Assembly (NCBI GenBank): GCA_009837445.1
Contig: VXTM01000015.1
Span: forward strand, 55,276 to 119,275
Source of the DNA: Acidimicrobiaceae bacterium
Lineage (GTDB): Bacteria > Actinomycetota > Acidimicrobiia > Acidimicrobiales > Aldehydirespiratoraceae
Direction: 5' to 3'
DNA length: 64,000 bases
Under the pieces are notes generated by a model. That model did no database searches, was not told the DNA's origin, and worked only from the letters and a program-made list of their open reading frames with translations. Of this stretch, positions 7,951 to 16,905 are shown one piece after another (position 1 is the first letter of the stretch; every line of letters starts with the position of its first letter). The translations under genes were made by a program, and so were the position numbers.

Positions 7951-9173
7951 ACGGCGACGCTCTGCAGGCGCGGACCGGGCGTGAAGCTGATGGGCAGGTT
8001 CTTCCAGCCGCTCACGTTGCCGCTATGGAAGCGGACCTTGTTGTCGTGGTCGACGGTGTAGTCGCCCATGCGCCGGTGGATCTCCTCCAGCGCGACCCGG
8101 CCCTCGAGGCGGGCCAACGCGGCTCCGAGGCACAAGTGGACGCCGTATCCGAAGCCGAGGTGCCGGTCGGCACGGCGGAAGATGTCGAACTGACGGGCAG
8201 TGGGCCCGAACTCCCGCTCGTCCTGGTTGGCCGCGCCGATCAGCAGCAGCACCGAGTCCCCCTGGTGCATCCGCTGGCCGTGCATCTCGACGTCGCGGGT
8301 GAGGGTGCGATGCATGTACTGGGTGGAGGTGTTGAAGCGGATCACCTCCTCGACCGCGTCGGCAATGAGCGACGGGTCGGCGATGAGCGCGGCCCGCTGG
8401 GCGGGATGGAGCGACAGCAGCTCCACCGCGTTGGCCACCATCTTGGCTGTCGTCTCGAAACCGGCGAACGAGAACAGGAGGCAGAACCCGAGCAGTTCCC
8501 TCTCCGTCAGGGCCCGGCCATCGACCTCCAACTCAAGCAGGTCCGAGATGAGCCCCCCGCCGGGCACCTCTCCGGCGCGTCGCCGGGCCAGGTCCACGGT
8601 GAAGTAGGCGAGCACCTCGAAGATCGCCTCGACTGCATCCTTCGGGATCTCCATGGAGCCGTCCTCGCGGATCAGCCCCCGGTCGGCGCACTCTCGCACC
8701 ATGTCCCGGTCGGAGGCGGGGATTCCGAGCACGGCCGAGATCACATCCATCGGGAAGCACCCGGCCAAGTTGACCACCAGGTCCGCGTGGCCCGACTCGA
8801 TGACGTTGTCGATGTAGTGATTGACGATCCGGCGCACCTCGTCCTCCATCCCGGCCACCCGCCGGGGGGTGAACACCCGTGACACGAGCCCCCGAAGGGC
8901 GGTGTGCTCGGGAGGGTCGATCTCGATCAGCTCGTGGTATTCGGGGTGGGCGCGGTCGATGGGCCGTCTGGCCTCCAGGGCGACGCCACCGGCGGAGGAG
9001 TAGGTCTCGTAGTCCCGGAAGGCCTGCTGTACGTCGTCGAAGCGGCTCAGTGCCCAGAACTCCAGGTCCGGGTTCCAGTAGGCGGGCGCCTCGTCGCGCA
9101 GCCGTTGGTAGGTGTCAAACGGATTGTCGTGCACCGTGAACGAGTAGGGGTTGTACACCAGCGGCGAACCCAT
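7947..9173 (-). CDS. Cytochrome P450, canonical bacterial type
   Basis: A soluble 408-residue P450. The I-helix AGFETT (237-242) carries the acid-alcohol pair, ExxR is E276-R279 (EEVIRF), and the haem loop FGYGVHLCLG has Cys348. It starts with ATG and opens a three-gene coupled operon. No ferredoxin or reductase gene is adjacent, so electrons must come from elsewhere. It is divergent from the carnitine dehydrogenase gene, with a 93-bp shared control region. The substrate is unknown; the neighbouring CoA and carnitine genes give only a weak hint. Confidence 0.93.
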   Translation of the reverse strand: MGSPLVYNPYSFTVHDNPFDTYQRLRDEAPAYWNPDLEFWALSRFDDVQQAFRDYETYSSAGGVALEARRPIDRAHPEYHELIEIDPPEHTALRGLVSRVFTPRRVAGMEDEVRRIVNHYIDNVIESGHADLVVNLAGCFPMDVISAVLGIPASDRDMVRECADRGLIREDGSMEIPKDAVEAIFEVLAYFTVDLARRRAGEVPGGGLISDLLELEVDGRALTERELLGFCLLFSFAGFETTAKMVANAVELLSLHPAQRAALIADPSLIADAVEEVIRFNTSTQYMHRTLTRDVEMHGQRMHQGDSVLLLIGAANQDEREFGPTARQFDIFRRADRHLGFGYGVHLCLGAALARLEGRVALEEIHRRMGDYTVDHDNKVRFHSGNVSGWKNLPISFTPGPRLQSVAV

Positions 9174-9266
9174 GCGCCGATACTAGGTCAGTTCGGGCAA
9201 GCCTTTCCGCGCCGCGCCGGCCATGTCATACTGCCGCCCGGTGAAGGCGACTCCGGCGGGGGCGCG

Positions 9267-10754
9267 GTGACGGATAGGACCATCGGGCTGGCCGGTACGG
9301 GAGTGATCGGCTCCGGGTGGGCGGTGCGCGTCCTGGCCCGGGGCCATGACGTGGTCGCCTGGGATCTCGCCGACGGAGCCGAGGACCGGCTCAGGGCCAC
9401 CATCGAGCGGGTCTGGCCGTCGGCCATCCGCCTGGGCCTGTTCCCCGGCGCTGACCCGGACCGGCTGCGCTGGGCCGGCAGCCCCGAGGAAGTTGCCGAG
9501 TCAGCCGACTGGGTTCAGGAGAGCGCACCGGAGGACGAATCGGCGAAGCGGCTGCTGCTGGGCCGCCTGGACGCGGCGGCCGATCCCTCCACGGTCATCG
9601 CAAGCAGCTCGTCGGGACTCCTTCCGAGTCGCTTGGCCGAGGGACTGAGCCATCCCGAGCGGCTCCTCATCGGCCATCCCTTCAACCCGGTGTACCTGCT
9701 GCCGCTGGTGGAGGTAGTGCCCGGCGAAGCGACCAGCGACGAGACCGTCGCCGCCGCCGTGGCCCACTACGACGACCTGGTAATGCACCCGCTGGTGGTG
9801 CGCAACGAGGTCGATGGCTACCTGTCGGACCGGCTCCAGGAGGCTCTGTGGCGCGAGAACCTGCACCTGGTGAACGACGGGGTCGCCACGACCGCAGAGC
9901 TGGACGACGCCATCATCTACGGGCCGGGGCTGCGTTGGGCGGCTATGGGCACCAACCTCACCTTCCACCTTGCCGGCGGCCACGGCGGCATGCGCCACAT
10001 GCTGAGACAGTTCGGACCGGCGCTGAAGCTGCCGTGGACCCGGCTCGAAGCCCCCGAGCTGACCGAGGATCTCGTCGAAGCCATGACCTCAGGCTGCGAG
10101 GACCAGGCTGTGGGCCGGTCGATCGCCGAACTGGAGCGCCAGCGGGACGACTCCTTGCTAGCGGTGATGCGGGCGCTGCGGGCCAGCGGCATCGGCGCGG
10201 GCCGCCTCGTCGCCGAACGGGAGGCCCGGATCCTGGCCGCCGGAGCCGCGGCCGCGGCCGAGCCGTGGAGGCCCGGCGCTGAGATCGCGGCTCCCCTGGA
10301 GCTGTACTCCGCGACCGTGGAGCCCGACTGGGTGGACTACAACGGCCACATGACCGAGTGGGCCTTCCTGGCCGCCTTCGGCTGGGCGTCCGATGCCCTC
10401 TTCCGCTACATCGGGATCGACGAGGCCTACCGGGCGGGCGGTCACTCGTACTACACGGTCGAGACCCACCTGAACCACCTACGGGAGGCGTCTGAGGGCG
10501 AGCGGCTGCGGATCACCACCCAGGTGCTGGGCAGCGACCGGAAGCGGCTGCACATCTTCCACGCCATGTATCGAGCCGGCGAGCCGCTGTGCACCGGCGA
10601 GCAGATGCTGGTCCACGTGGACACCGCCGCCGGGCGCAGCGCCCCGCTCCTCGACGGTCCGGCGGCCGCGGTGGCCGCCATCGGTGCCGCGCACGCCTCC
10701 ATGCCGCCGCCGCCCGAGGCGGGCCGCCGCATCGCGATCGGCGCCATGGACTGA
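9267..10754 (+). CDS. Fused L-carnitine dehydrogenase and betainyl-CoA-type thioesterase
   Basis: A 495-residue two-domain protein. Residues 1 to about 320 form a 3-hydroxyacyl-CoA dehydrogenase fold (IGLAGTGVIGSGWAVRVL, then ASSSSGLLPSRLAE and IGHPFNPVYLLPLVEVV) of the L-carnitine dehydrogenase type, which oxidises L-carnitine to 3-dehydrocarnitine. Residues from about 345 form a hotdog thioesterase (VEPDWVDYNGHMTEWAFL). The same fusion is known in carnitine-degrading bacteria, where the thioesterase hydrolyses betainyl-CoA to glycine betaine. The intervening cleavage enzyme (DUF849/BKACE) is not in this window. GTG at 9267 is chosen because homology begins there, after a G-rich ribosome site. 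Confidence 0.82.
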   Translation: MTDRTIGLAGTGVIGSGWAVRVLARGHDVVAWDLADGAEDRLRATIERVWPSAIRLGLFPGADPDRLRWAGSPEEVAESADWVQESAPEDESAKRLLLGRLDAAADPSTVIASSSSGLLPSRLAEGLSHPERLLIGHPFNPVYLLPLVEVVPGEATSDETVAAAVAHYDDLVMHPLVVRNEVDGYLSDRLQEALWRENLHLVNDGVATTAELDDAIIYGPGLRWAAMGTNLTFHLAGGHGGMRHMLRQFGPALKLPWTRLEAPELTEDLVEAMTSGCEDQAVGRSIAELERQRDDSLLAVMRALRASGIGAGRLVAEREARILAAGAAAAAEPWRPGAEIAAPLELYSATVEPDWVDYNGHMTEWAFLAAFGWASDALFRYIGIDEAYRAGGHSYYTVETHLNHLREASEGERLRITTQVLGSDRKRLHIFHAMYRAGEPLCTGEQMLVHVDTAAGRSAPLLDGPAAAVAAIGAAHASMPPPPEAGRRIAIGAMD

Positions 10755-10767
10755 CAAGGAGGCCGAC

Positions 10768-11928
10768 TTGGACTTCTCGATCGACGACTCCCAGCAGATG
10801 GTGGTTGACACCGTGCGGTCGTTCACCGAACGCGAACTCGTCCCCCACGAGGAGGAGGTGGAGCGCACCGGCCAGGTGCCCCCCGAGCTGGTGGAGGAGA
10901 TCCGCGGCAAGGCCATCGACGCCGGCCTCTACGCGGCCAACATGCCCGTCGAACTCGGCGGGGGCGGCCTCGACGACCTGACCCTGGCCATGGCCGAGCG
11001 GGCCTTCGGCTGGACCGCCTACGCCCTGCACTACATCGTCGCCAGGCCGTCCAACATTCTGCGGGCCTGCAGCGGCGACCAGGTTGAGGAGTACCTGCTG
11101 CCCACCGTGCGGGGGGAGCGGGTGGAGTGCCTGGCCATGAGCGAGCCCGACGCCGGCTCCGACCTGAGAAGCATGGCCTGCCGGGCCGAGCGCCGGGGGG
11201 ACCACTACGTAGTGAACGGCACGAAGCACTTCATCAGCCACGCCGACCTGGCCGACTACGTGATCCTGTTCGCAGCCACCGGCACCGTCGACACCGGCCG
11301 GGGCCCCCGCAAGCAGATCTCGTCGCTGCTGGTGGACTTCGACACGCCGGGAGTGGAGCGGGTGCCGGGCTACAACTGCGTATCGAACCGCGGCTACCAC
11401 AACTTCATCCTCAACTTCGACGATGCCCGGGTGCCCGCGTCCAAGCTGCTCGGCACCGAGCACCGTGGCTTCGAGGTGGCCAACGAGTGGCTCGGCAGCA
11501 CCCGCCTCCAAGTAGCCGCGGTGTGCCTGGGACGGGCCGACCGGGCCCTGTCTGTGGCCCTCGACTGGGCTGCCACCCGGGAGCAGTTCGGGCAGCGGAT
11601 CGGGCGGTTCCAGGGTGTCTCGTTCAAGCTGGCCGACATGCGCACCCGGCTGCTGGAGGCCGAACTGATGACTTACCGGGCCGCCTGGCTCTCGGCCCAG
11701 GGCGAGATGACCGACGCTGACGCGGCCATGGCCAAGCTGTCGGCCACCGAAATGCTGCAGTTCGTGTCGGACGAGGCCATCCAGATCCTCGGCGGGATGG
11801 GGCTGATGGACGAACTGCCGCTGGAGCGGATATGGCGGGACGCCCGCGTCGACCGGATTTGGGATGGCACTAGCGAGATCCAGCGCCACATCGTGTCGCG
11901 GGACATGCTGCGCCCCCTCGGCTGCTGA
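10768..11928 (+). CDS. Acyl-CoA dehydrogenase, possibly acting on a betainyl-type CoA thioester
   Basis: A 386-residue flavoprotein with the family blocks CLAMSEPDAGSD, FISHADLADYVILFA, REQFGQRIGRFQGVSFKLADM and ILGGMGLMDELPLERIWRDAR. An ideal AAGGAGG lies five bases before a TTG start. In the C-terminal DGTSEIQR motif the residue before the glycine is Asp366; many family members have the catalytic glutamate there. Either aspartate serves as base or the base lies elsewhere, as in isovaleryl-CoA dehydrogenase. Placed between carnitine dehydrogenase and a CaiD-like gene, it may work on gamma-butyrobetainyl- or crotonobetainyl-CoA, like CaiA. Confidence 0.85.
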   Translation: MDFSIDDSQQMVVDTVRSFTERELVPHEEEVERTGQVPPELVEEIRGKAIDAGLYAANMPVELGGGGLDDLTLAMAERAFGWTAYALHYIVARPSNILRACSGDQVEEYLLPTVRGERVECLAMSEPDAGSDLRSMACRAERRGDHYVVNGTKHFISHADLADYVILFAATGTVDTGRGPRKQISSLLVDFDTPGVERVPGYNCVSNRGYHNFILNFDDARVPASKLLGTEHRGFEVANEWLGSTRLQVAAVCLGRADRALSVALDWAATREQFGQRIGRFQGVSFKLADMRTRLLEAELMTYRAAWLSAQGEMTDADAAMAKLSATEMLQFVSDEAIQILGGMGLMDELPLERIWRDARVDRIWDGTSEIQRHIVSRDMLRPLGC

Positions 11929-11934
11929 CTCGCG

Positions 11935-13992
11935 GTGACCAGTCGTCTCGGCCGGCTGCTCAGGCCCCGGTCGCTGGCCTTCGTCGGGGGAGCGGCCGCG
12001 GAGTTGGCCATCGACGCCTGCCGGTCCTTCGGCTTCTCGGGAGACATGTGGGCGGTGAACCCCGGCCGGGAGCTGCGGGGCCTGCCCACCTTCGCCTCGG
12101 CCGCGGAGCTGCCCGCCGGCGTCGACGCCGCCTTCGTTGGTGTCGACCGTCACGCGTCCATCGACGTCGTGCGCCAGTTGGCCGCCGCCGGCGCGGGTGC
12201 CACCGTGTGCCACGCGTCGGGCTTCGCCGAGACCGGCGAAGCCGGCGCGACCCTGCAGGACGAGCTGGTGGCCGCCGCGGCGGGCATGCCGCTGCTGGGC
12301 CCCAACTGCTACGGCGCCCTGTCGGCGCCGACCGGCGCAGCCCTGTGGCCCGACGTGCACGGCCTGACCCGCTGCGACCGGGGTGTGGCCCTGCTGAGCC
12401 AGAGCGGCAACATCGCGGTGAGTCTCACCATGCAGAGGCGCGGCCTCGACATCGCCTGGGTGATGACGCTGGGGAACCAGGCCGATGTGGGCATCTCGGA
12501 AGCCTTCGAGGCCGTGGTCGGCGACGACGCAGCCACCGGAGTCGGGTTGTGCATCGAGGGGCTGGACGATGTGGACCGCTTCGTGGCGGCCGCCGAGGCG
12601 GCGCGCCGCCGAGGCCTTCCGGTGACGGCGCTCAAGCTCGGGACCTCGGAGTCCTCGGAGGCCATCGCCGTGACCCACACCGCCTCCCTAGTGGGCGACG
12701 ACGCCGCCTACGGGGCCCTGTTCGCCCGGCTGGGCGTTCACAGGGTCGACACGTTGCCCGAACTGCTCGACACGCTGGCCGTCCTGGGTGCCGTCGGGCC
12801 CCTCAGGGGAAACCGGCTGGTGTCGCTGAGCTGCTCCGGCGGCGAGGCCGCGCTGATTGCCGACCGCAGCCGGGACCGCGACCTGAGCTTCCCCTCGTTC
12901 AGCGGCGACCACGCAGCTCGAGTAGAGGCCGCTCTGGACGGCCGGGTCGCGATCACCAACCCGCTCGACTACCACACCTTCATCTGGGGCGACCAGGACC
13001 GGCTCACCGGCTGCTTCAGCGCCGCGCTCGCGGCTGATGCTCCCGGGTCTGGCCGGGTGCCGTTCGATGCTGCGCTGCTGGTTCTCGACTTCCCCGCAGA
13101 CGGACTCGACCGCTCGCGCTGGTGGCCGACCCTCCAAGCCTTCTCGGCGGCCTGCGCCGCCACCGGCACTCCTGGGGTGGTTGCGGCCTCGCTCGCCGAG
13201 AACATGCCCGCCGACGCTCGGTCCCGGTCGGCCGAGCTCGGACTGGCGGCATGTGGCGATCTCGACACCGCGCTGGCGTCGCTTGAGGCGGCCGCGGCCT
13301 GGGGGCGGCAGCTTCCCGTGCCGGACGCCTCATGGCCGGTCCCGGCTCGCGGCTCAGTCCTCGGCTCGAGGGTGGTGTCCGAGCACGAGGCCAAGCCGCG
13401 TCTCGCCGCGGCCCGCATGGCGGTGCCCGACGGCGTAGTCGTCAGCGCGGACGGGGCGCCGGAAGCGGCGGCCGGGATCGGCTTTCCGGTCGTCGTTAAG
13501 GCCGTTGGCTCCACCCACAAGACCGATGCAGGCGAGGTGGTGGTCGGGCTGACCGACGCAGGCGCGGTGGCGGCCGCGGCCCGAAGCATGACCGCGGACG
13601 GCGACGGCGCCGTGATGGTGGAGTCCTGTGTGACCGGCGCGGTCGCCGAGCTGCTGGTCGGCGTGCGGCCGGCACCCCCGGTCGGGATGCTGCTGACACT
13701 CGGAGCCGGCGGCACCCTGGCAGAACTGTTCGACGACACCGCCAGCCTCCTGCTGCCGGCCGGAACCGGAGAGGTTCTGGAAGCCCTCAGGAGCCTGAGG
13801 GTCTGGCCACTGCTGGCCGGTTACCGGGGCGGGCCGCCCGCCGCGGTCGATGCAGTGGTGGAGGCGGTCACTGCACTGGGCGTGCTGGTGCGCGACGATC
13901 CCAGCATCATCGAAGTCGAGATCAACCCCCTTGTCGTCACACCGCATGCCGCGGTGGCCGTCGACGCGCTGATGGTCCTGGCCGATGGCTGA
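11935..13992 (+). CDS. NDP-forming acyl-CoA synthetase, fused alpha and beta subunits
   Basis: A 685-residue enzyme of the acetyl-CoA synthetase (ADP-forming) family. It has an N-terminal CoA-binding domain (RPRSLAFVGG to GPNCYGALS) and a succinyl-CoA ligase-like middle domain with AVTHTASLVGDDAAYGALF, holding the phosphorylated histidine. The C-terminal ATP-grasp domain has PVVVKAVGSTHKTDAGEVVVGL. It would make a CoA thioester while using an NTP reversibly. Given its neighbours it may replace CaiC as the carnitine or butyrobetaine CoA ligase; this is inference. GTG start with no clear ribosome site, seven bases after the acyl-CoA dehydrogenase stop. Confidence 0.88.
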   Translation: MTSRLGRLLRPRSLAFVGGAAAELAIDACRSFGFSGDMWAVNPGRELRGLPTFASAAELPAGVDAAFVGVDRHASIDVVRQLAAAGAGATVCHASGFAETGEAGATLQDELVAAAAGMPLLGPNCYGALSAPTGAALWPDVHGLTRCDRGVALLSQSGNIAVSLTMQRRGLDIAWVMTLGNQADVGISEAFEAVVGDDAATGVGLCIEGLDDVDRFVAAAEAARRRGLPVTALKLGTSESSEAIAVTHTASLVGDDAAYGALFARLGVHRVDTLPELLDTLAVLGAVGPLRGNRLVSLSCSGGEAALIADRSRDRDLSFPSFSGDHAARVEAALDGRVAITNPLDYHTFIWGDQDRLTGCFSAALAADAPGSGRVPFDAALLVLDFPADGLDRSRWWPTLQAFSAACAATGTPGVVAASLAENMPADARSRSAELGLAACGDLDTALASLEAAAAWGRQLPVPDASWPVPARGSVLGSRVVSEHEAKPRLAAARMAVPDGVVVSADGAPEAAAGIGFPVVVKAVGSTHKTDAGEVVVGLTDAGAVAAAARSMTADGDGAVMVESCVTGAVAELLVGVRPAPPVGMLLTLGAGGTLAELFDDTASLLLPAGTGEVLEALRSLRVWPLLAGYRGGPPAAVDAVVEAVTALGVLVRDDPSIIEVEINPLVVTPHAAVAVDALMVLADG

Positions 13993-14782
13993 CGCGTCTC
14001 CTTCTGCCGCGATCACCGCCGTCGCCGACGGACCGGTGCTCGAGGTCACCATCGACCGCCCGAAGGCCAACGCCATCGACGCGGCCACCAGCCGCGTGCT
14101 GAGCCGCGTGTTCGCGGATTTCCGCGACGACGCCGACCTCCGGGTGGCGATACTCACCGGGGCTGGCGACCGCTTCTTCTCGGCGGGCTGGGACCTGAAC
14201 GCCGCGGCTGAGGGCGAGGACTTCGAGGCCGACTACGGCGAGGGCGGCTTCGGCGGCTTCGGAGAGCTGCCCGGCCTGCTCAAGCCGGTCATTGCCGCGG
14301 TCAACGGCATGGCCATCGGCGGCGGTTTCGAGATCGTGCTGGCCGCCGATCTCGTGGTGGCCGCGGCGCACGCCCGCTTCTGGCTGCCGGAAGCCTCGCT
14401 GGGGCTCGTTCCCGACAGCGGGTCGGTGCGACTGCCTCGGATGCTGCCACCCGTGGTGGCCAACGAGATCCTGTACGGGGGCCGCCGTCTCGACGCCGCC
14501 CAGGCGCTGCGCTGGGGTCTCGTCAACTCGGTCGTGGACGCCTCCGACCTGATGAGCGAATCCCGGGCACTCGCAGCCAGAGTGGTGGAGGCCGCCCCCC
14601 TTTCGGTGGCCGCGGTCTCCGAGATCCGCAACCGCACAGTCCATCTCCCGCTGCCGGAAGCGTTCAAGCTGCTCCGATCGGGAGACGTCGCAGCCTACGA
14701 GGCCATGCTCGCCTCAGATGACGCCGCCGAGGGCCCGAAGGCCTTCACCGAGGGCCGCACTCCCCGCTGGCAGGGCCGCTGA
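13985..14782 (+). CDS. caiD: CaiD-like carnitinyl-CoA dehydratase (crotonobetainyl-CoA hydratase)
   Basis: A 265-residue crotonase. The stretches FFSAGWDLNAAAEGED, VNGMAIGGGFEIVLAADLVV, LPEASLGLVPDSGSVRLP and EGPKAFTEGRTPRWQGR line up closely with what I recall of E. coli CaiD, including the SAGWDL block and the two glutamates (GGFE, LPEA) expected in the active site. The reaction would be reversible hydration of crotonobetainyl-CoA to L-carnitinyl-CoA. The ATG lies inside the end of the ligase gene (8-base overlap). It ends 11 bp from the convergent transporter operon. Confidence 0.83.
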   Translation: MADASPSAAITAVADGPVLEVTIDRPKANAIDAATSRVLSRVFADFRDDADLRVAILTGAGDRFFSAGWDLNAAAEGEDFEADYGEGGFGGFGELPGLLKPVIAAVNGMAIGGGFEIVLAADLVVAAAHARFWLPEASLGLVPDSGSVRLPRMLPPVVANEILYGGRRLDAAQALRWGLVNSVVDASDLMSESRALAARVVEAAPLSVAAVSEIRNRTVHLPLPEAFKLLRSGDVAAYEAMLASDDAAEGPKAFTEGRTPRWQGR

Positions 14783-14793
14783 CGCGGTCGGCC

Positions 14794-16905
14794 TCAGTTG
14801 CCGCCCTCGACGGGGGTGAACCGGCGGGTCCAGGCCTGCAGCATGCGGTCCAGCAGCATGGCCAGCAGCACGATGGCCATTCCGGCCACGAAACCTGACC
14901 CCACCGAGTCGGTCCGCCTGAGCCCCTTCACCGTCTCTAGGCCCAGGCCGCCGCCGCCCACCAACCCCGCGATCACCACCATGGCCAGCACAAGCATCAC
15001 CGTCTGGTTGATGCCGGCGATGATGCTCGGAGCGGCCAGCGGCAACTGCACCTTGCGCAGGGTCTGGCCCCGGGTGGCGCCGAAGGCCCGGGACGCCTCG
15101 GTGGCCTCGCCCGCCACCTGGCGTATGCCCAGATTGGTCAGCCGGGTCGCGGCCGGCAACGCGTACAGGACCGAGGCGATGATCCCCGGGATCCGCCCAA
15201 CGTTGAACATGATGATCACCGGCACGAGCAGCACGAAGCTGGGGATCGTCTGCAGGAAGTCGAGCACCGGCTTGAGCATCCGCTCGAACCGGTCGCTGCG
15301 GGCGGCCAGGACCCCCAGTGGGATGCCGCACAGGATCGCCATGGCCACGGCCACGATGACCTGGGCGAAGGTGTCCATGGAGAGCGTCCACATCCCGAGG
15401 AACCCGAGACCGGCCGCGCAGGCCGTGCAGAAGGCGGCCAGGGCCGGCCCGCCCAGCCGCCACGAAGCCAGCGCCACGGCCAGCACCACCACCGGCCAGG
15501 CGAGATCCGAGCTGAACAGTTCCCGTAGCGGCGTCACGGCGTAGATGGTGATCGAGTCGCTGAACCAGCCGGTCCCGAACCAGGTCCCGCCGATCTCGTA
15601 GAGGTTGTCCCGGACCCAGTCGACCAGCCAGTCGATCCGGTCCGCGAACGAGAAGGAGATCGCGCCGGGAAACTCGGCTCGGCCGATCGCCGCACCCACC
15701 ACCGTGCCGACCAGGAGCAGGGCGCCGCCGAGCACCTTGCGAGGATGCCGGCCCAGTGCCTCCACTCCCAGCTTCCGGCTCATCCGAATAGCCAGCACGC
15801 TGCCCGCCCGCGACAAGCCACCGTCAATGGAGGACAGGCCGCCCTCCACCCACCGGACCGGCTTGACGTGGGCCAGGGCGTCGGGCATGAGGCGCAGCCG
15901 GCGACGGGTCCCGATGCCCGCAGCTCCATGGGTGACCCGGTCCATGATGACGGCCAGCACGACAATGGCCAGGCCGGCCTCCAGCGCCCGTCCGACGAAA
16001 AGTCCCCGCAGCGACACCAGCACCACTTGGCCCAGCCCGCCCGCGCCGATGAGGGCCGCGATCACGACAATGCTCAGCGCCATCATGATGGTCTGGTTGA
16101 TGCCGGTCAGCACACTGGGCAACGCCAGCGGGAACTGCACCTTGCGAAGGGTCTGGCGGGGTGTGGCCCCGAACATCTCGGCGGCCTCCACAGTGGCGGC
16201 AGGCACGGTCCGTATGCCCAGATTGGTGAGCCTGATCACCGGCGGGAGGGCGTACACGACGGTGGCGATGATGGCCGGCACCCTGGCCACGCCGAACAGC
16301 AGGACCACCGGGATCAGGTAGACGAAAGCCGGCAGGGTCTGCATGGCGTCGAGCGCCGGCCGCAGCGCCTGCTGGAGCCGGTCGTAACGGGCCGCGGCGA
16401 TTCCCACCGGCACCCCGATGGCCACCGAGATGGCGACGGCTACCGCCATCAGCGCAACCGTCTGGAGGCTCTCGGTCCACAGGCCGATGGCGCCGAAGTA
16501 GAGGACCCCCGCCCCGGCGAGCAGGCCAGCGCGGAGGCCCAGCACGGAAGTGGCGACCATGGCCGTCGCGCCCACCACCACGTACCACGGCAGCCACAGC
16601 AGGAGCCACTCGACGGCGCGCAAGCCCCAGTCGATCATGTCGCTGACCGGGTTGAAGAAGAACGAGAAGCTCCAATGGCTGGTCTGGTTGTTGATCACCC
16701 AGCGGCGAGCATCGTCGATCCAGTCTGCCAGCGGGATCACCAGCGACTCGGGGAACCCCCCGAGCGAGCTCAGGGCGATCTGGACCGCCACCAGCACGGC
16801 CACCCCGATGGCGAGCCCCCCGCCCGAGCGCATCCGCCTCTGCCGGTCGAGGGTCAGCCGAGCCTCGATGGTGCTCGAGGCCTCCGACGGCGCGGCCGTG
16901 GTCAC
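14794..16905 (-). CDS. Betaine/carnitine-type ABC permease, two ProW-like units in one chain
   Basis: A 703-residue membrane protein with two complete permease domains in tandem. Each has its own EAA loop for the ATPase: EAAEMFGATPRQTLRKVQFP in the first half and EASRAFGATRGQTLRKVQLP in the second. The halves are joined by a linker with no frameshift or stop. Single ProW/OpuAB proteins are about half this length and dimerise; here the pseudo-dimer is covalent. The GTG start overlaps the ATPase stop (GTGA). With the adjacent ATPase and divergent binding protein it forms a quaternary-amine importer of the ProU/OpuA class. Confidence 0.9.
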   Translation of the reverse strand: MTTAAPSEASSTIEARLTLDRQRRMRSGGGLAIGVAVLVAVQIALSSLGGFPESLVIPLADWIDDARRWVINNQTSHWSFSFFFNPVSDMIDWGLRAVEWLLLWLPWYVVVGATAMVATSVLGLRAGLLAGAGVLYFGAIGLWTESLQTVALMAVAVAISVAIGVPVGIAAARYDRLQQALRPALDAMQTLPAFVYLIPVVLLFGVARVPAIIATVVYALPPVIRLTNLGIRTVPAATVEAAEMFGATPRQTLRKVQFPLALPSVLTGINQTIMMALSIVVIAALIGAGGLGQVVLVSLRGLFVGRALEAGLAIVVLAVIMDRVTHGAAGIGTRRRLRLMPDALAHVKPVRWVEGGLSSIDGGLSRAGSVLAIRMSRKLGVEALGRHPRKVLGGALLLVGTVVGAAIGRAEFPGAISFSFADRIDWLVDWVRDNLYEIGGTWFGTGWFSDSITIYAVTPLRELFSSDLAWPVVVLAVALASWRLGGPALAAFCTACAAGLGFLGMWTLSMDTFAQVIVAVAMAILCGIPLGVLAARSDRFERMLKPVLDFLQTIPSFVLLVPVIIMFNVGRIPGIIASVLYALPAATRLTNLGIRQVAGEATEASRAFGATRGQTLRKVQLPLAAPSIIAGINQTVMLVLAMVVIAGLVGGGGLGLETVKGLRRTDSVGSGFVAGMAIVLLAMLLDRMLQAWTRRFTPVEGGN

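Noticed and set aside
8904..9266. N-terminal extension of the carnitine dehydrogenase frame
   Set aside because: It runs antisense through the P450 start, lacks homology, and the GTG at 9267 starts exactly before the Rossmann motif.
14794..16905. Possibility that the long permease is two genes joined by a sequencing error
   Set aside because: The linker stays in frame with no stop or start signals and both halves are intact, so a real fusion is more likely.
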